A stretch of DNA of 57,280 bases, taken from Saprospiraceae bacterium. GTDB taxonomy: Bacteria; Bacteroidota; Bacteroidia; Chitinophagales; Saprospiraceae. Below the pieces are notes generated by a model. It was given only the letters and a program-made list of their open reading frames with translations. It had not been told where the DNA came from and ran no database searches. Within the stretch, counting starts at the first letter, position 1. Each line of letters begins with the position of its first letter. The position numbers were made by a program, and so were the translations under genes. The stretch spans positions 1 through 57,280 of the forward strand of contig JAHQWA010000005.1 of NCBI GenBank assembly GCA_019634045.1, in the 5' to 3' direction. This document shows positions 24,838-34,001 of the stretch, piece after piece.

Positions 24838-25737
24838 ATGCGTTCATCTCACCTACTGTTAACCCTATGCATTGGCATATCTCTCTTATCCTGCGTAGGA
24901 AAGAAAAAGCACAACGAAATTATCCAAGCGTTGACTACGACACATACCCAGGAAGTTGATTCTGTGCAAAATCATTTAGATACCGCTCGGTCAAGGATAC
25001 GTTCCATGGAGTTGGATTTGGCAGAGCGAAAAGGAGAAAATAATGCCTTGACAGCTATGCAGGATAAACTGCAGTCCAAAATTGATGGATTGGAGAAATC
25101 TCTGGAAAATTTAGGTGCTCGGGCTACAAATCAACAAAATGACTTGGACAATCAGCTGGAGGACAAAAAGAAAGAATTGACAGATAAGTTGAATAAGATA
25201 AAGGCAATCAAAACACAAATAGGAGACAGTAGAGCTTCTATGTTGAGTACTAGTAGTGCTCTTTTGGCTGTCATGGAGGAATATGACGCTGCGGAATATT
25301 CCGTGGAGATCCAGTCCGGTAAAGTCGTCGTCGCATTGACTGAAAAACTACTCTTCCGATCGGGCAGTACCAGCCGAATGACGGATGATGGTATGGAAGC
25401 CATTGATAAGCTGAGCCAAGTATTGAATAATTATCCTTTGTTCGCGATCCAGGTTATCGGTCATACGGATAATCGCCCAGTTCCCCGTAAAGGTTTGGAT
25501 CGATGGAATTATAGTGCACTTCGCGCTTCTACAATTACCAAAATGATGGTGGAGGATTTCGAAGTAAATCCCAATCAGATATTAGCTGCCAGTAAGGCCG
25601 ACTATGCACCTAGAACTTCCAATGAAACCTCGGAAGGGCGAGCCAGGAATAAGCGGATAGAGCTGGTAGTGGCCCCTCGACAAGATCTATTGGTGAAGGA
25701 TATCGAAAAGGCTTTGACTGCCATACTGGGGGAGTGA
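24838..25737 (+). CDS. OmpA-family lipoprotein with coiled coil
   Basis: A 299-residue peptidoglycan-binding lipoprotein. The N-terminus MRSSHLLLTLCIGISLLSC carries a lipobox with Cys19. Residues about 30-135 are a coiled coil, and about 150-285 an OmpA/MotB domain: LLFRSGSTSRMTDDGMEAI, VIGHTDNRPV, NYSALRASTI, and the ARNKRIELVV end that contacts diaminopimelate in the family. It therefore likely links the outer membrane to the wall. The stop codon directly abuts the stop of the convergent patatin gene, without any intervening base. Confidence 0.9.
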   Translation: MRSSHLLLTLCIGISLLSCVGKKKHNEIIQALTTTHTQEVDSVQNHLDTARSRIRSMELDLAERKGENNALTAMQDKLQSKIDGLEKSLENLGARATNQQNDLDNQLEDKKKELTDKLNKIKAIKTQIGDSRASMLSTSSALLAVMEEYDAAEYSVEIQSGKVVVALTEKLLFRSGSTSRMTDDGMEAIDKLSQVLNNYPLFAIQVIGHTDNRPVPRKGLDRWNYSALRASTITKMMVEDFEVNPNQILAASKADYAPRTSNETSEGRARNKRIELVVAPRQDLLVKDIEKALTAILGE

Positions 25738-27990
25738 TTAATCTTTAGACAGAAACCCCTGTAGTTTCTTCAAGGAAGACTGATTATTGGGGAGGTTAAT
25801 GGCATTTAAAACATTGGCTTTCTCCCGATCGGTGATGTGGAAAGAAACAGAAGCGGCTAATTCATCCTCTCTACTGGATCGATAGATAAAGCGAATGACT
25901 TGAAAGTTATCCTGCCCAAGAATATCATAGATAAACCCTAAGGTGTTATCGTGCTCAAACTCCTGTGTAACCAAAACCTTTCCGGCAATTCCAATGGGGT
26001 TGAAGAGTTTTTTCAAGATTCCCTTGTTGTCGCTAGGCGGGATCTCTTCTATCTTTTCTGAGCTACTGATTTGTAGTAAAACTACTCCACTCGTGTTTTC
26101 TCGAATCCAATCCTGGAATACTTGCAAAAATCGGGTGGCAGAGAGAATGCCATAATTATCCCGAAGCCCAGCATCAGCAACGCTCACACCTGGTTTGGTC
26201 GGCAAATGCACCATCGGTAAGACATACGGATAGGTGGCATTCGCTCGCAAGGCAGTTGTGAATCGCAATTCTTTGGCCCCTTTGTCTCTAAAGAGCCATT
26301 GGAAATCCACGGCATCAATTTCCAATACATCCTTATGTTGTGGTGCAACGGGAGCGATCATCATGAAAGAAGCCCCTTGAGGCGAAATGATCAATCTTCT
26401 ACTATCATTTAGAATTGATGGACTAAGGTACAACATAGGCACAATTGCCTTTTGTTCTAATGTTTCGTAGTAAGACAAGGGCTTATCCAGGATGAAATCT
26501 GTGTTCTCATTGAATTGATCTTCAAAAACGTAGCCTCGATCTTTGTGGTAGGTTTTATTTGCATATTCAAACTTTGACCAAGGTAGAAAGAGATCATTGG
26601 TGGCAATCGTGAAAGCGATCGAATTGAGCAGATCTTTAGCGATTTTGTCAACATAGCCTTTGTCGTAAATATTGATGTTTTCTCCTTGTGCTTTGAGACC
26701 ATACAATTCTCTTAAGTAGGCCGTTCCCAACATGCCCCCGGAAGCCCCTGTAATCAAGGTGGTGTGATCAAGGAGTTGACCATTGAGCATGCTATCGGCG
26801 GTTTGAAGTACCTGCATGGTCCAAGTAGCAGCTTTAAGCCCTCCGCCACTAACACATAGCACTACCATCTTTGGCTTGGGGCTTTGTGGGGCTGGACTAA
26901 CTTTCTGTTTCCAATTATTCAAGATATTAACTGTCCCCTCCATATCTTCCTCTACTCGTCCTGATGAGCAAATATCCTCCAGTGTTTCATAGGAATATTC
27001 AGCGGGCTGGCCTTCATAGTCAAGTCCGTAGGCCCGATTATTAACATTGAAAAAGTCAAAGCTAGTAATGAAATTGGTTACCAACATTAGGAGGATGAAA
27101 ATGGTAATCTTCCATTCATTAAACCAGTAGGTGATGGCACCAACAAAGGCATTGATCAAGCTTAGAAGAATCAGAAAACTAGCCCCAGCTGGAATTCTAA
27201 AGGGCGAATAGTCAATAAGTCTGCCGAGCAATAGTAGAATTACGGTGGTAAGCAATTGGAGCGCCAGGGCATTGAAGTGATTTTGTTTAAAAATATTCAT
27301 CAACAAGCTAGACTCATAATGAGCAACACTTCTTACGAGTCTAGATTGGAGTGATTCGTTTAGGTAGGTACGCACATTCCAGGTGTTGCGGTCCAGCTTG
27401 ATGTATTCTAGGTCAACCTTTCTTCTTCCCGGTGCTATATTATGGATCAGATTTGGAGGGGTTTGCTTGCGTTTTTGATAGTATCCGATATCGCGATTCG
27501 TAAAGTAAAAATAGATCGAATAAAACAAGATCAAGGTGAAAGCACCAAAGGTTAGCCCCAGCCAATTTAGGAAAATCGTTCCTCCTGGGAGTTGTTCATA
27601 TGCCCATTGAAAGTGAATTAGAAGGCCAGAGTAAAAGAGGAAAAAACTGATTGGAATGACAAAGTTATTGAGACTAAACTTGGTAAACGGGCGCGTTAAA
27701 CTCGCCAAGAAAGGAAAGAAATGTGCACTTAAGAGATAAGTCGTTAGATTCCAACTCATAAAGAACCCTCCATAGGCTAAGCCTACGAAAAAGAAACTCC
27801 AGAAATTCACTTCTCCCAGATATTCTGGATCGAGAAAAAGATACTGAAGGCCCAATTTTCTACCCATTTGCCCCGTTATGAGCAAAAGTAAAAACAGCCA
27901 AATGAGGATGAGGGAAAGATTACTCCTCAAGTGCAATATGATCAATTGCACAGGGAAGGAATAATAGAAGTTGTTGATCCAGTTTCTCAT
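25738..27990 (-). CDS. Patatin-like phospholipase with N-terminal polytopic membrane domain
   Basis: A 750-residue protein. Residues about 12-310 contain around seven to eight hydrophobic segments, and about 370-740 form a patatin domain. The catalytic parts are complete: oxyanion GGG at 382-384, nucleophile Ser417 in GASGG, and Asp606 in a DAG motif, giving the Ser-Asp dyad of bacterial patatins. It presumably hydrolyses acyl esters of membrane lipids from the cytoplasmic face, the side being inferred. The membrane part is not one I recognise as a transporter. The gene is alone on its strand, with 372 bp of noncoding DNA upstream. Confidence 0.88.
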   Translation of the reverse strand: MRNWINNFYYSFPVQLIILHLRSNLSLILIWLFLLLLITGQMGRKLGLQYLFLDPEYLGEVNFWSFFFVGLAYGGFFMSWNLTTYLLSAHFFPFLASLTRPFTKFSLNNFVIPISFFLFYSGLLIHFQWAYEQLPGGTIFLNWLGLTFGAFTLILFYSIYFYFTNRDIGYYQKRKQTPPNLIHNIAPGRRKVDLEYIKLDRNTWNVRTYLNESLQSRLVRSVAHYESSLLMNIFKQNHFNALALQLLTTVILLLLGRLIDYSPFRIPAGASFLILLSLINAFVGAITYWFNEWKITIFILLMLVTNFITSFDFFNVNNRAYGLDYEGQPAEYSYETLEDICSSGRVEEDMEGTVNILNNWKQKVSPAPQSPKPKMVVLCVSGGGLKAATWTMQVLQTADSMLNGQLLDHTTLITGASGGMLGTAYLRELYGLKAQGENINIYDKGYVDKIAKDLLNSIAFTIATNDLFLPWSKFEYANKTYHKDRGYVFEDQFNENTDFILDKPLSYYETLEQKAIVPMLYLSPSILNDSRRLIISPQGASFMMIAPVAPQHKDVLEIDAVDFQWLFRDKGAKELRFTTALRANATYPYVLPMVHLPTKPGVSVADAGLRDNYGILSATRFLQVFQDWIRENTSGVVLLQISSSEKIEEIPPSDNKGILKKLFNPIGIAGKVLVTQEFEHDNTLGFIYDILGQDNFQVIRFIYRSSREDELAASVSFHITDREKANVLNAINLPNNQSSLKKLQGFLSKD

Positions 27991-28362
27991 TGGCTTTCAA
28001 GTACCTAGGTTAAAAGTAAAACAAATTTGGAGAAAGGCTAGTTTTGCCGTAAACCGTCGTCTGCTTTGCTAAGTGGATAATGCTGTTTTTTATTTACCTT
28101 TGGGCTCCAATTCGGCAGGTAATCAGGTAGCGTTAAGGTCTACGATGCAACACTAAAAAAGAGTCTTGACATTCCGCAATACTTCAAACATTACAAACTA
28201 AGGTTAACTACGCTTCCTGGGGATGGCTTTACATCGCCGAGTAATCAGCATCATACAACGAAAACAAACTAAAGCAAGGGCTTAATGAAATCGAGTACGG
28301 GTTGCCCCCTTATTCGGTTTGATGAACATATGAATTCCATTGTAAAACCTAAATAGAAAAAA
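27991..28362. other. 372-bp noncoding region between divergent genes
   Basis: The space between the patatin gene (minus) and the UDP-glucose dehydrogenase gene (plus) holds no convincing open frame or RNA gene. TACCTTTG at 28095-28102 fits the -7 consensus on the plus strand, but no TTTG is found at the usual distance upstream, and the leader would be 260 bases long. A JUMPstart-like element is not seen. Confidence 0.5.
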
Positions 28363-29703
28363 ATGAACATTGCGGTTGTTGGTACGGGTTACGTTGGTTT
28401 AGTAACGGGTACTTGCTTTGCTGAAACTGGGAATCATGTCACATGTGTCGATATCGATGTCAATAAAGTCAAACGATTGAGAAACGGTGAATTACCCATC
28501 TATGAACCTGGCCTAGAAGTTATTTTCGAAAGAAACACACGCCAAGGTCGCTTGCACTTTACCACGCAACTCAAGGAAGCCATTGATGACGCAGAAGTCA
28601 TCTTTCTGGCACTCCCAACGCCTCCTGGAGAAGACGGCTCTGCTGATCTATCCTATATCTTGGGCGTGGCGGATGATCTTTCTAAGATTATCACTGACTA
28701 TAAGGTGGTCATAGACAAAAGTACCGTGCCTGTGGGAACAGGTGAGAAAGTGTATGCCGCTTTGGCTAATCGTCTTGATCCAGCACTTTTTGACGTCGTT
28801 TCTAATCCTGAATTTTTGCGGGAAGGGGTAGCGGTAGAGGATTTCTTAAAGCCAGACCGGGTGGTTATTGGTTCCACCTCGGAGAAGGCGAGTAAGATTA
28901 TGAAGACCTTGTATGACCCCTTTGTGAGACAAGGTAACCCCATTTACTTTATGGATTTGCGCTCTGCTGAAATGACTAAGTATGCGGCCAACTCCTACTT
29001 AGCTGCCCGAATTTCCTTTATGAATGAAATCGCTAACCTATGTGACAAAGTAGGTGCTAATGTCGAAATGGTTCGCAAAGGGATGGGGAGTGATTCCCGG
29101 ATTGGTAAGCGTTTCTTGTTTCCTGGTGTTGGTTTTGGGGGAAGTTGTTTTCCTAAGGATGTCCAAGCCTTAGCTAAAACTGCGGATCAATACGATTATA
29201 AGTTCAAGATTTTGGATGCGGTATTATCTGTAAACCGAAAACAACGACTGAAGGTCGCTGATATGATTGCAGCGCATTTTGAGGGGAATTTAGCGGGTAA
29301 GACGGTGGCGCTTTGGGGACTAGCATTCAAACCCAATACCGATGATATTCGAGAGGCACCAGCGCTTTATACAATCGATCAATTATTGGAAGCAGGAGCT
29401 AATGTCAAGGTATTTGACCCTGAAGCCATGGACAATGTAAAAGAAATATATGGTGATCGCTTATCTTATGCGGAAGACCAATATGAGGCACTTATCGGGG
29501 CGGATGTATTAGCTATCGTCACGGAATGGAGTGTATTCAGAACGCCAAGCTTTAAGGTGATGAAGGAATTACTGCAGCATCAACTTATCTTTGATGGGCG
29601 TAATCTTTATGATTTGGATCGCATGAAAGACGAAGGTTTTGAATACTATAGTATTGGTCGGCCCGTTGTAAGTAAAGTCGCGAGCTCGTCAAATCACATT
29701 TAA
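28363..29703 (+). CDS. ugd: UDP-glucose 6-dehydrogenase
   Basis: A 446-residue cytoplasmic enzyme that oxidises UDP-glucose to UDP-glucuronate with two NAD+, supplying polysaccharide precursors. The Rossmann motif GTGYVG is at residues 7-12, the catalytic Cys262 is in GFGGSCFPKD, and the linker helix and C-terminal UDP-binding domain (ALWGLAFKPNTDDIREAP) are intact. Length is standard for the bacterial dimeric form. UDP-N-acetylmannosamine dehydrogenase relatives are distinguishable by weaker matches in this region, so Ugd is preferred. It has no glycosyltransferase neighbours and seems to be a stand-alone gene. Confidence 0.96.
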   Translation: MNIAVVGTGYVGLVTGTCFAETGNHVTCVDIDVNKVKRLRNGELPIYEPGLEVIFERNTRQGRLHFTTQLKEAIDDAEVIFLALPTPPGEDGSADLSYILGVADDLSKIITDYKVVIDKSTVPVGTGEKVYAALANRLDPALFDVVSNPEFLREGVAVEDFLKPDRVVIGSTSEKASKIMKTLYDPFVRQGNPIYFMDLRSAEMTKYAANSYLAARISFMNEIANLCDKVGANVEMVRKGMGSDSRIGKRFLFPGVGFGGSCFPKDVQALAKTADQYDYKFKILDAVLSVNRKQRLKVADMIAAHFEGNLAGKTVALWGLAFKPNTDDIREAPALYTIDQLLEAGANVKVFDPEAMDNVKEIYGDRLSYAEDQYEALIGADVLAIVTEWSVFRTPSFKVMKELLQHQLIFDGRNLYDLDRMKDEGFEYYSIGRPVVSKVASSSNHI

Positions 29704-29754
29704 AAATTAAATAAAGGCACGAGCTAGGCCTATCTTTCGTTGTAAAAAAAGAAC

Positions 29755-29781
29755 AGGGGCAAAAGGAATCCCTTTGCCTCT
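29755..29781. other. Hairpin between ugd and the MORN lipoprotein gene
   Basis: Arms 29755-29766 and 29770-29781 pair over 12 positions with one wobble and one mismatch around a 3-base loop. A run of seven A precedes it on the plus strand, so its clean terminator orientation is the minus strand, where no gene converges. On the plus strand it could act as an imperfect stop after ugd. Confidence 0.45.
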
Positions 29782-29813
29782 GTGCTATGGGCCTCGTGTC
29801 AAGAAGATTAATT

Positions 29814-30458
29814 ATGAATTTGCTTAGGGTATTTTCTGCATTAGTTCTATGGTCGTTCTTATTGTCTTGTTCCAGTGATAGTGGTAGTGGCTTGCCAGAA
29901 GGCTTAGAGATAGTAGAACGAACAGATGCATACGACAATATTGAACGCTATTCTCGTCGAGTAGACAATTACGCCAAAGAAGGACAGTTTATGCGTATTG
30001 ATCCCGATGGTAATATGATTGAACTGGCCAACTATCAGAATGATACTTTGCAAGGGCCCCGAATCATGTTTGCTGAGAACGGAGATACAATAGTCCTGGA
30101 AAATTACCAGAACGGTATTTTCGATGGGGAATATCGGTCCTACTACGAAGGGAATATTCTCGAATTAGTCGGTTCTTATACGGCCAACTACATGGAAGGG
30201 GAGTGGAAGCGATACTATAAGAATGGGCAGTTGATGGAAGTGGTTGGGTTTAGTGATAATGAAGAGAATGGCCCTTTCATTGAGTACCATGAAAACGGGA
30301 ACTTAAAAGCTGAAGGGTTTTATCGAAACGGAGATCATGAACATGGTTTGCTGAAATTGTATGATGAAGCCGGAGAATTGGAGAAAACCATGAATTGCGA
30401 AAATGGAATCTGCCGAACTGTTTGGTCTAAAGAAGGTGGTGCGGTAGAAGCAGAATAA
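29814..30458 (+). CDS. Lipoprotein with MORN-like repeats
   Basis: A roughly 214-residue lipoprotein. The Met at 29814 (MNLLRVFSALVLWSFLLSC) begins a lipoprotein signal peptide and is preferred over the upstream Met at 29787. The body is built from at least five repeats of the MORN_2 type, pattern YxNGxxxGxxxxYYxNG (for example GEWKRYYKNGQLMEVVGF and NGPFIEYHENGNLKAEGFY). Such repeats form elongated beta-hairpin surfaces and are common in Bacteroidota. The porQ gene starts 39 bp later on the same strand, so the two may be expressed together. Function is unknown. Confidence 0.85.
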   Translation: MNLLRVFSALVLWSFLLSCSSDSGSGLPEGLEIVERTDAYDNIERYSRRVDNYAKEGQFMRIDPDGNMIELANYQNDTLQGPRIMFAENGDTIVLENYQNGIFDGEYRSYYEGNILELVGSYTANYMEGEWKRYYKNGQLMEVVGFSDNEENGPFIEYHENGNLKAEGFYRNGDHEHGLLKLYDEAGELEKTMNCENGICRTVWSKEGGAVEAE

Positions 30459-30497
30459 ATCAAGGGGAAAACTACCCCTATTTCTAAATGATGGTGA

Positions 30498-31553
30498 ATG
30501 CTTAAAAATCTACACTCGCTCTTGGTATTGGTTTTTGTCAGCCAATTAGGCTTTGCACAAATTGGAGGAATCAATACCTACGAATTTCTTAACCTCTCTC
30601 CATCGGCTCGCGTGTCTGCTCTCGGAGCCAATTTGATCACCGTTCGAGATGATGATATCAATCTTGCGCTGGCGAATCCCAGTCTGTTAAATCCGCTAAT
30701 GCATCAGCAGATTAGTTTCAGCCATAGTTTCCACCTAGCGGGCATACAACATGGTTATGTCGGTTATGGGCATCATGCTGAGAAATTGAATACTACCTTC
30801 CATGGTGGAATTCAATATGTCAACTATGGAGAAATCGATGCGCGGGATGAAATGGGAGTGGTCGAAGGTCAGTTCAAAGTAGCTGAATATGCCTTAACCA
30901 TGGGAGGTGCTTATCCTATTAATGAAAGGATTACAGCTGGCGCCAACATCAAGATGATTAGTTCACAGCTGGCCGGCTTCAATAGCTGGGGAATTGTATC
31001 TGATGCGGCCTTGGTGTATTATGATACGAGCAAGAACTTCACAGCAACCATCCTCTTTCGCAATATGGGTACGCAGCTGTCGACCTACCAGGAGGGCGGC
31101 GAGACAGAACCTTTACCCTTTGAGGTCCAGTTGGGTATTTCTAAACGATTGAAGTATCTGCCGTTTCGCTTCTCCATCATATATCATCATTTCAATCGTT
31201 GGAATATTCTATACGATGATCCTAATGCGGAACAAGGCACTGTTTTTATTGGTGACCTCCAAACAGAGAGAAGTCCCACCAGTATCTACTTTGATAACCT
31301 GTTCAGACACTTCATCTTTAATGGAGAATTGCTGATCGGCAAGAAAGAGAATTTCCGCTTGCGTCTAGGATACAATCATTTCTTACGAAAGGAACTATCC
31401 TTGGAGAACTTCCGGAGCCTAGCAGGTTTCACTTATGGCTTTGGTATTAAAATCAACCGATTTAGACTGGACTATGGGCGAACGACCTTCCACCTTGCTG
31501 GAGGCGTCAACCACCTGACCATTTCCACCAATATAAAAGAGTTTAAAAAGTAA
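30498..31553 (+). CDS. porQ: Type IX secretion system protein PorQ
   Basis: A 351-residue outer-membrane beta-barrel. A signal peptide ends at GFAQ (residue 20 or 21). The mature N-terminus matches the PorQ family (GGINTYEFLNLSPSARVSAL, then GANLITVRDDDINLALANP), related to the FadL/PorV fold. In T9SS organisms PorQ belongs to the attachment machinery that modifies and anchors cargo on the cell surface. The presence of T9SS here is consistent with the sorted protein at 49063-50790. No other por genes are nearby, as is usual since they are scattered in the genome. Confidence 0.88.
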   Translation: MLKNLHSLLVLVFVSQLGFAQIGGINTYEFLNLSPSARVSALGANLITVRDDDINLALANPSLLNPLMHQQISFSHSFHLAGIQHGYVGYGHHAEKLNTTFHGGIQYVNYGEIDARDEMGVVEGQFKVAEYALTMGGAYPINERITAGANIKMISSQLAGFNSWGIVSDAALVYYDTSKNFTATILFRNMGTQLSTYQEGGETEPLPFEVQLGISKRLKYLPFRFSIIYHHFNRWNILYDDPNAEQGTVFIGDLQTERSPTSIYFDNLFRHFIFNGELLIGKKENFRLRLGYNHFLRKELSLENFRSLAGFTYGFGIKINRFRLDYGRTTFHLAGGVNHLTISTNIKEFKK

Positions 31554-31576
31554 TCCGCCGGAAGGGTAATGCTCTA

Positions 31577-32077
31577 TTAGGCATGTTTTTGCGCCAGTCG
31601 CATGTAGTAGCCAATCACACCGAAAATAGCTGCTATGAATACGATCATGAAAAAGGTGCCTAGTCCACCAGTACCCCCGGTAGCCAAGTCGACCATTCTC
31701 CAAAGAATATAGAACATTAGACTGAATATTACCACATTTAAACCTTGCATCATTTCGCGAGCCAGCTCCACCTGTTTTTTAGCATTGTCTTCGGTCAGCT
31801 TTACTGGAAAATTGTACGTTTTGGGCTTGAGATTGCCGATGAAATGCATCATCAGAAAAAGAAAACTACAAACGCCAGGTGTGAAGAATAGCATATTTTT
31901 TGTTCCATATCCATCGGCCTCTCCTTTGGCATTGAAGTGAATGGGAATCTCATCGGGTAGATTAGTGAAGTTGGATACACTGTAAATGATCATTACACCT
32001 AAAATGACTAGGCTAATAAGCTTTAATTGTTTTTCTAAAGAAGTAGGAGGAGGAGGGACTTCTCGGTAGTCTGTCAT
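31577..32077 (-). CDS. DUF1648 membrane protein
   Basis: A 166-residue inner-membrane protein with four predicted helices (about 18-37, 70-85, 110-128 and 138-157). Its first loop contains LPDEIPIHFNAKGEADGYGT, the signature of DUF1648, also found in the SdpI immunity and GntR-linked families. The role of stand-alone forms is not established. It lies 132 bp after the LytTR regulator gene on the same strand and is convergent with porQ, whose stop is 23 bp away. Confidence 0.83.
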   Translation of the reverse strand: MTDYREVPPPPTSLEKQLKLISLVILGVMIIYSVSNFTNLPDEIPIHFNAKGEADGYGTKNMLFFTPGVCSFLFLMMHFIGNLKPKTYNFPVKLTEDNAKKQVELAREMMQGLNVVIFSLMFYILWRMVDLATGGTGGLGTFFMIVFIAAIFGVIGYYMRLAQKHA

Positions 32078-32209
32078 GATTCTATAGTTTTAGTTTTTCT
32101 GACAATTTTTGTGTTTTTGCGTCACTCTTTTCACTAAGCGTTATCTAGGAAGTCAAATAGCGTTCAGCCGGACAGGATCACAAAAGTTGTCTGAGAAAGG
32201 GTTGTTGAA

Positions 32210-32920
32210 TTAAAAAGACAATAGCTCGCGAAGCTTGGTAGATTGTCGACGGGAAATCTCTACTTCTTCACCATTGACCAAAGTAACTTTCAAGCGGCCA
32301 TTGAGCCAAGGATCGAGTTTGGCAATCCACTTGAGGTTGATAATCTGTTGGCGATTGGCCCGGAAAAAATGTTGCGGGTCAAGCCGGCTTTCCAATTGGT
32401 TAAGTGATTTTAGGATCAAGGGTTTATTATCTTCAAAATAAATTCTTGTGTAGTTACCATAAATCTCCATCAGCCTAATATCTGCGAGCTTCACGATCCA
32501 GCACCTTTCACCGTCTTTCACGAAAATCTGATGACTTTCACTCTTTAAAACAGAAGTCGCTTCTGGTTTTTCCTGTCGCTCCTCGAGTCGTTTGATCGTT
32601 ATTGCAAGGCGATCAGGATGAATAGGTTTCAGTAGGTAGTCTAGGGTATTGAATTCAAAGGATTTGACAGCATATTCATCGTAGGCAGTGGTGAAAACGA
32701 TCAGAGGCACCCATTCCAGTTGCTCTAGCAATTCAAAACCACCCATACCCGGCATTTGAATGTCCAAGAATAGTAGTTCTGGTTCTAGTCTAGGAACCAA
32801 TTCAAGGGCTTCTTTACCATTAGCGGCTTCTCCCACTATTTCGATCTGCGGGTGCTCCTGCAGTAGCGTTTTCAGCTCATTTCTGGCGAGGCGAGAATCT
32901 TCGACGATCATTGCTTTCAT
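32210..32920 (-). CDS. LytTR-family response regulator
   Basis: A 236-residue two-component regulator. The receiver domain (about 1-120) has the acidic pair VEDS and the phosphorylatable Asp53 (FLDIQMPGMGG), then Thr and Lys at TTAYDEYA and LLKPI. The C-terminal LytTR domain (about 135-235) has EIYGNYTRIYF and FFRANRQQIINLKWI. It is 16 bp downstream of the cognate sensor kinase gene. Typical LytTR targets have paired 9-bp direct repeats upstream; none was picked out here. Confidence 0.95.
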   Translation of the reverse strand: MKAMIVEDSRLARNELKTLLQEHPQIEIVGEAANGKEALELVPRLEPELLFLDIQMPGMGGFELLEQLEWVPLIVFTTAYDEYAVKSFEFNTLDYLLKPIHPDRLAITIKRLEERQEKPEATSVLKSESHQIFVKDGERCWIVKLADIRLMEIYGNYTRIYFEDNKPLILKSLNQLESRLDPQHFFRANRQQIINLKWIAKLDPWLNGRLKVTLVNGEEVEISRRQSTKLRELLSF

Positions 32921-32936
32921 ACTTCATACTTTCTCT

Positions 32937-33995
32937 TTATACATGGGTGGGTAAGGGTAAAATCACTTTAGCCTCCACCATGCCGGCTTCTTCAGTTAGA
33001 CTGAAATGGGCTTCTCCGTTGTACAGGAGTGCTAATCGATCTTTAATGTTTTGGATACCTACTTTTGCTGATTCCTCTTGCTTCGTAGCGGTTCCATTTA
33101 GTGTTCCTGTATTTTTTACCGAGATGCTCAAATCCTCTTGGTGTTTCTGAATGTTTAATTGTACGATTCCTCCATCCGCCTGCTGTGCAATGCCATGCTT
33201 AATGGCATTTTCGATCATTAATTGAATCAGCATTGGTGGCACTTTGACTTCTTGTAAGCCCTCCTCGATGTTTTGGTCGAATTGCAGTTTATCTTCAAAC
33301 TGGATGCTGTGCAATGCCATGAAGTAATCAATCGTTTCCAGGTCCGTTTTAAGGGAAACTTTTTCATGTTGGGTTTCTGCCAAGGAGTATCGCAGAAGAT
33401 CCGATAAATGTGTTAGCATCAGCCTTGCCTTATGTCCATCTTCCAAAATGAGGGCTCTGATATTATTGAGAGCGTTGAACATAAAGTGAGGATTGATCTG
33501 GGTCCTGAGTCCTGCTAATTGTGCTTCTTTAAGCGTAGCTTCTAGTTTCCACTTTTCAATTTCTGCTTGCGTAAATCTGCGGAAAAAGTGATAGGAAAAG
33601 TAGAGAGCCGTCCAAACGGCAATAATCAGCAGGCCAGAAATAGTGCCATTGAGAAACAGTATCCAGAGCGGGACGCGCCTACCGTCCAATAAATAGATCC
33701 CGTAGTAGGCTACCAGGGCACTTACCGTCATCCAAGCAATAGAAACAATTAAAATCCCAAGGATAGCGGGCAGAACAAGTTGGGATAAGCTGTAGTTTTT
33801 CCAACCAGCCTTATGAATGTACCATCGATAAGCTAGTGTAATCAAGAAGCCCCACAAGCCTACTAAGGAGTTAATCAATACTACAGATTTACTGCCACTG
33901 AAATACCCATTCACCCCTCCGTTGACCAATGTAAAAACTAGCCAACCGAGGGTGTGAAGTGTCCAGAATAGCCTTGTCTTAGTAGTGGTAGGCAT
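32937..33995 (-). CDS. Sensor histidine kinase, LytS/YehU type
   Basis: A 352-residue membrane kinase with four hydrophobic segments (about 10-30, 38-58, 75-100 and 112-136), a short coiled linker, and a His_kinase domain with the phospho-acceptor His170 in INPHFMFNALNNIRAL. An HATPase module follows (IENAIKHGIAQQADGG for the N box and KVGIQNIKDRLALLY). No extracellular sensor domain is present, as in the Bacteroidota LytS-like class. It is 6 bp downstream of an alpha/beta hydrolase gene and 16 bp upstream of its response regulator, so all three form one operon. Confidence 0.95.
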   Translation of the reverse strand: MPTTTKTRLFWTLHTLGWLVFTLVNGGVNGYFSGSKSVVLINSLVGLWGFLITLAYRWYIHKAGWKNYSLSQLVLPAILGILIVSIAWMTVSALVAYYGIYLLDGRRVPLWILFLNGTISGLLIIAVWTALYFSYHFFRRFTQAEIEKWKLEATLKEAQLAGLRTQINPHFMFNALNNIRALILEDGHKARLMLTHLSDLLRYSLAETQHEKVSLKTDLETIDYFMALHSIQFEDKLQFDQNIEEGLQEVKVPPMLIQLMIENAIKHGIAQQADGGIVQLNIQKHQEDLSISVKNTGTLNGTATKQEESAKVGIQNIKDRLALLYNGEAHFSLTEEAGMVEAKVILPLPTHV

Positions 33996-34001
33996 CGATC
34001 T

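Noticed and set aside
28095..28102. TACCTTTG as the ugd promoter
   Set aside because: No TTTG at the expected distance upstream (nearest is 27 bp away) and the leader would be 260 bases.
28166..28171. TTGACA as an E. coli-type -35 box
   Set aside because: There is no TATAAT-like partner at 16-18 bp and Bacteroidota vegetative promoters do not use this element.
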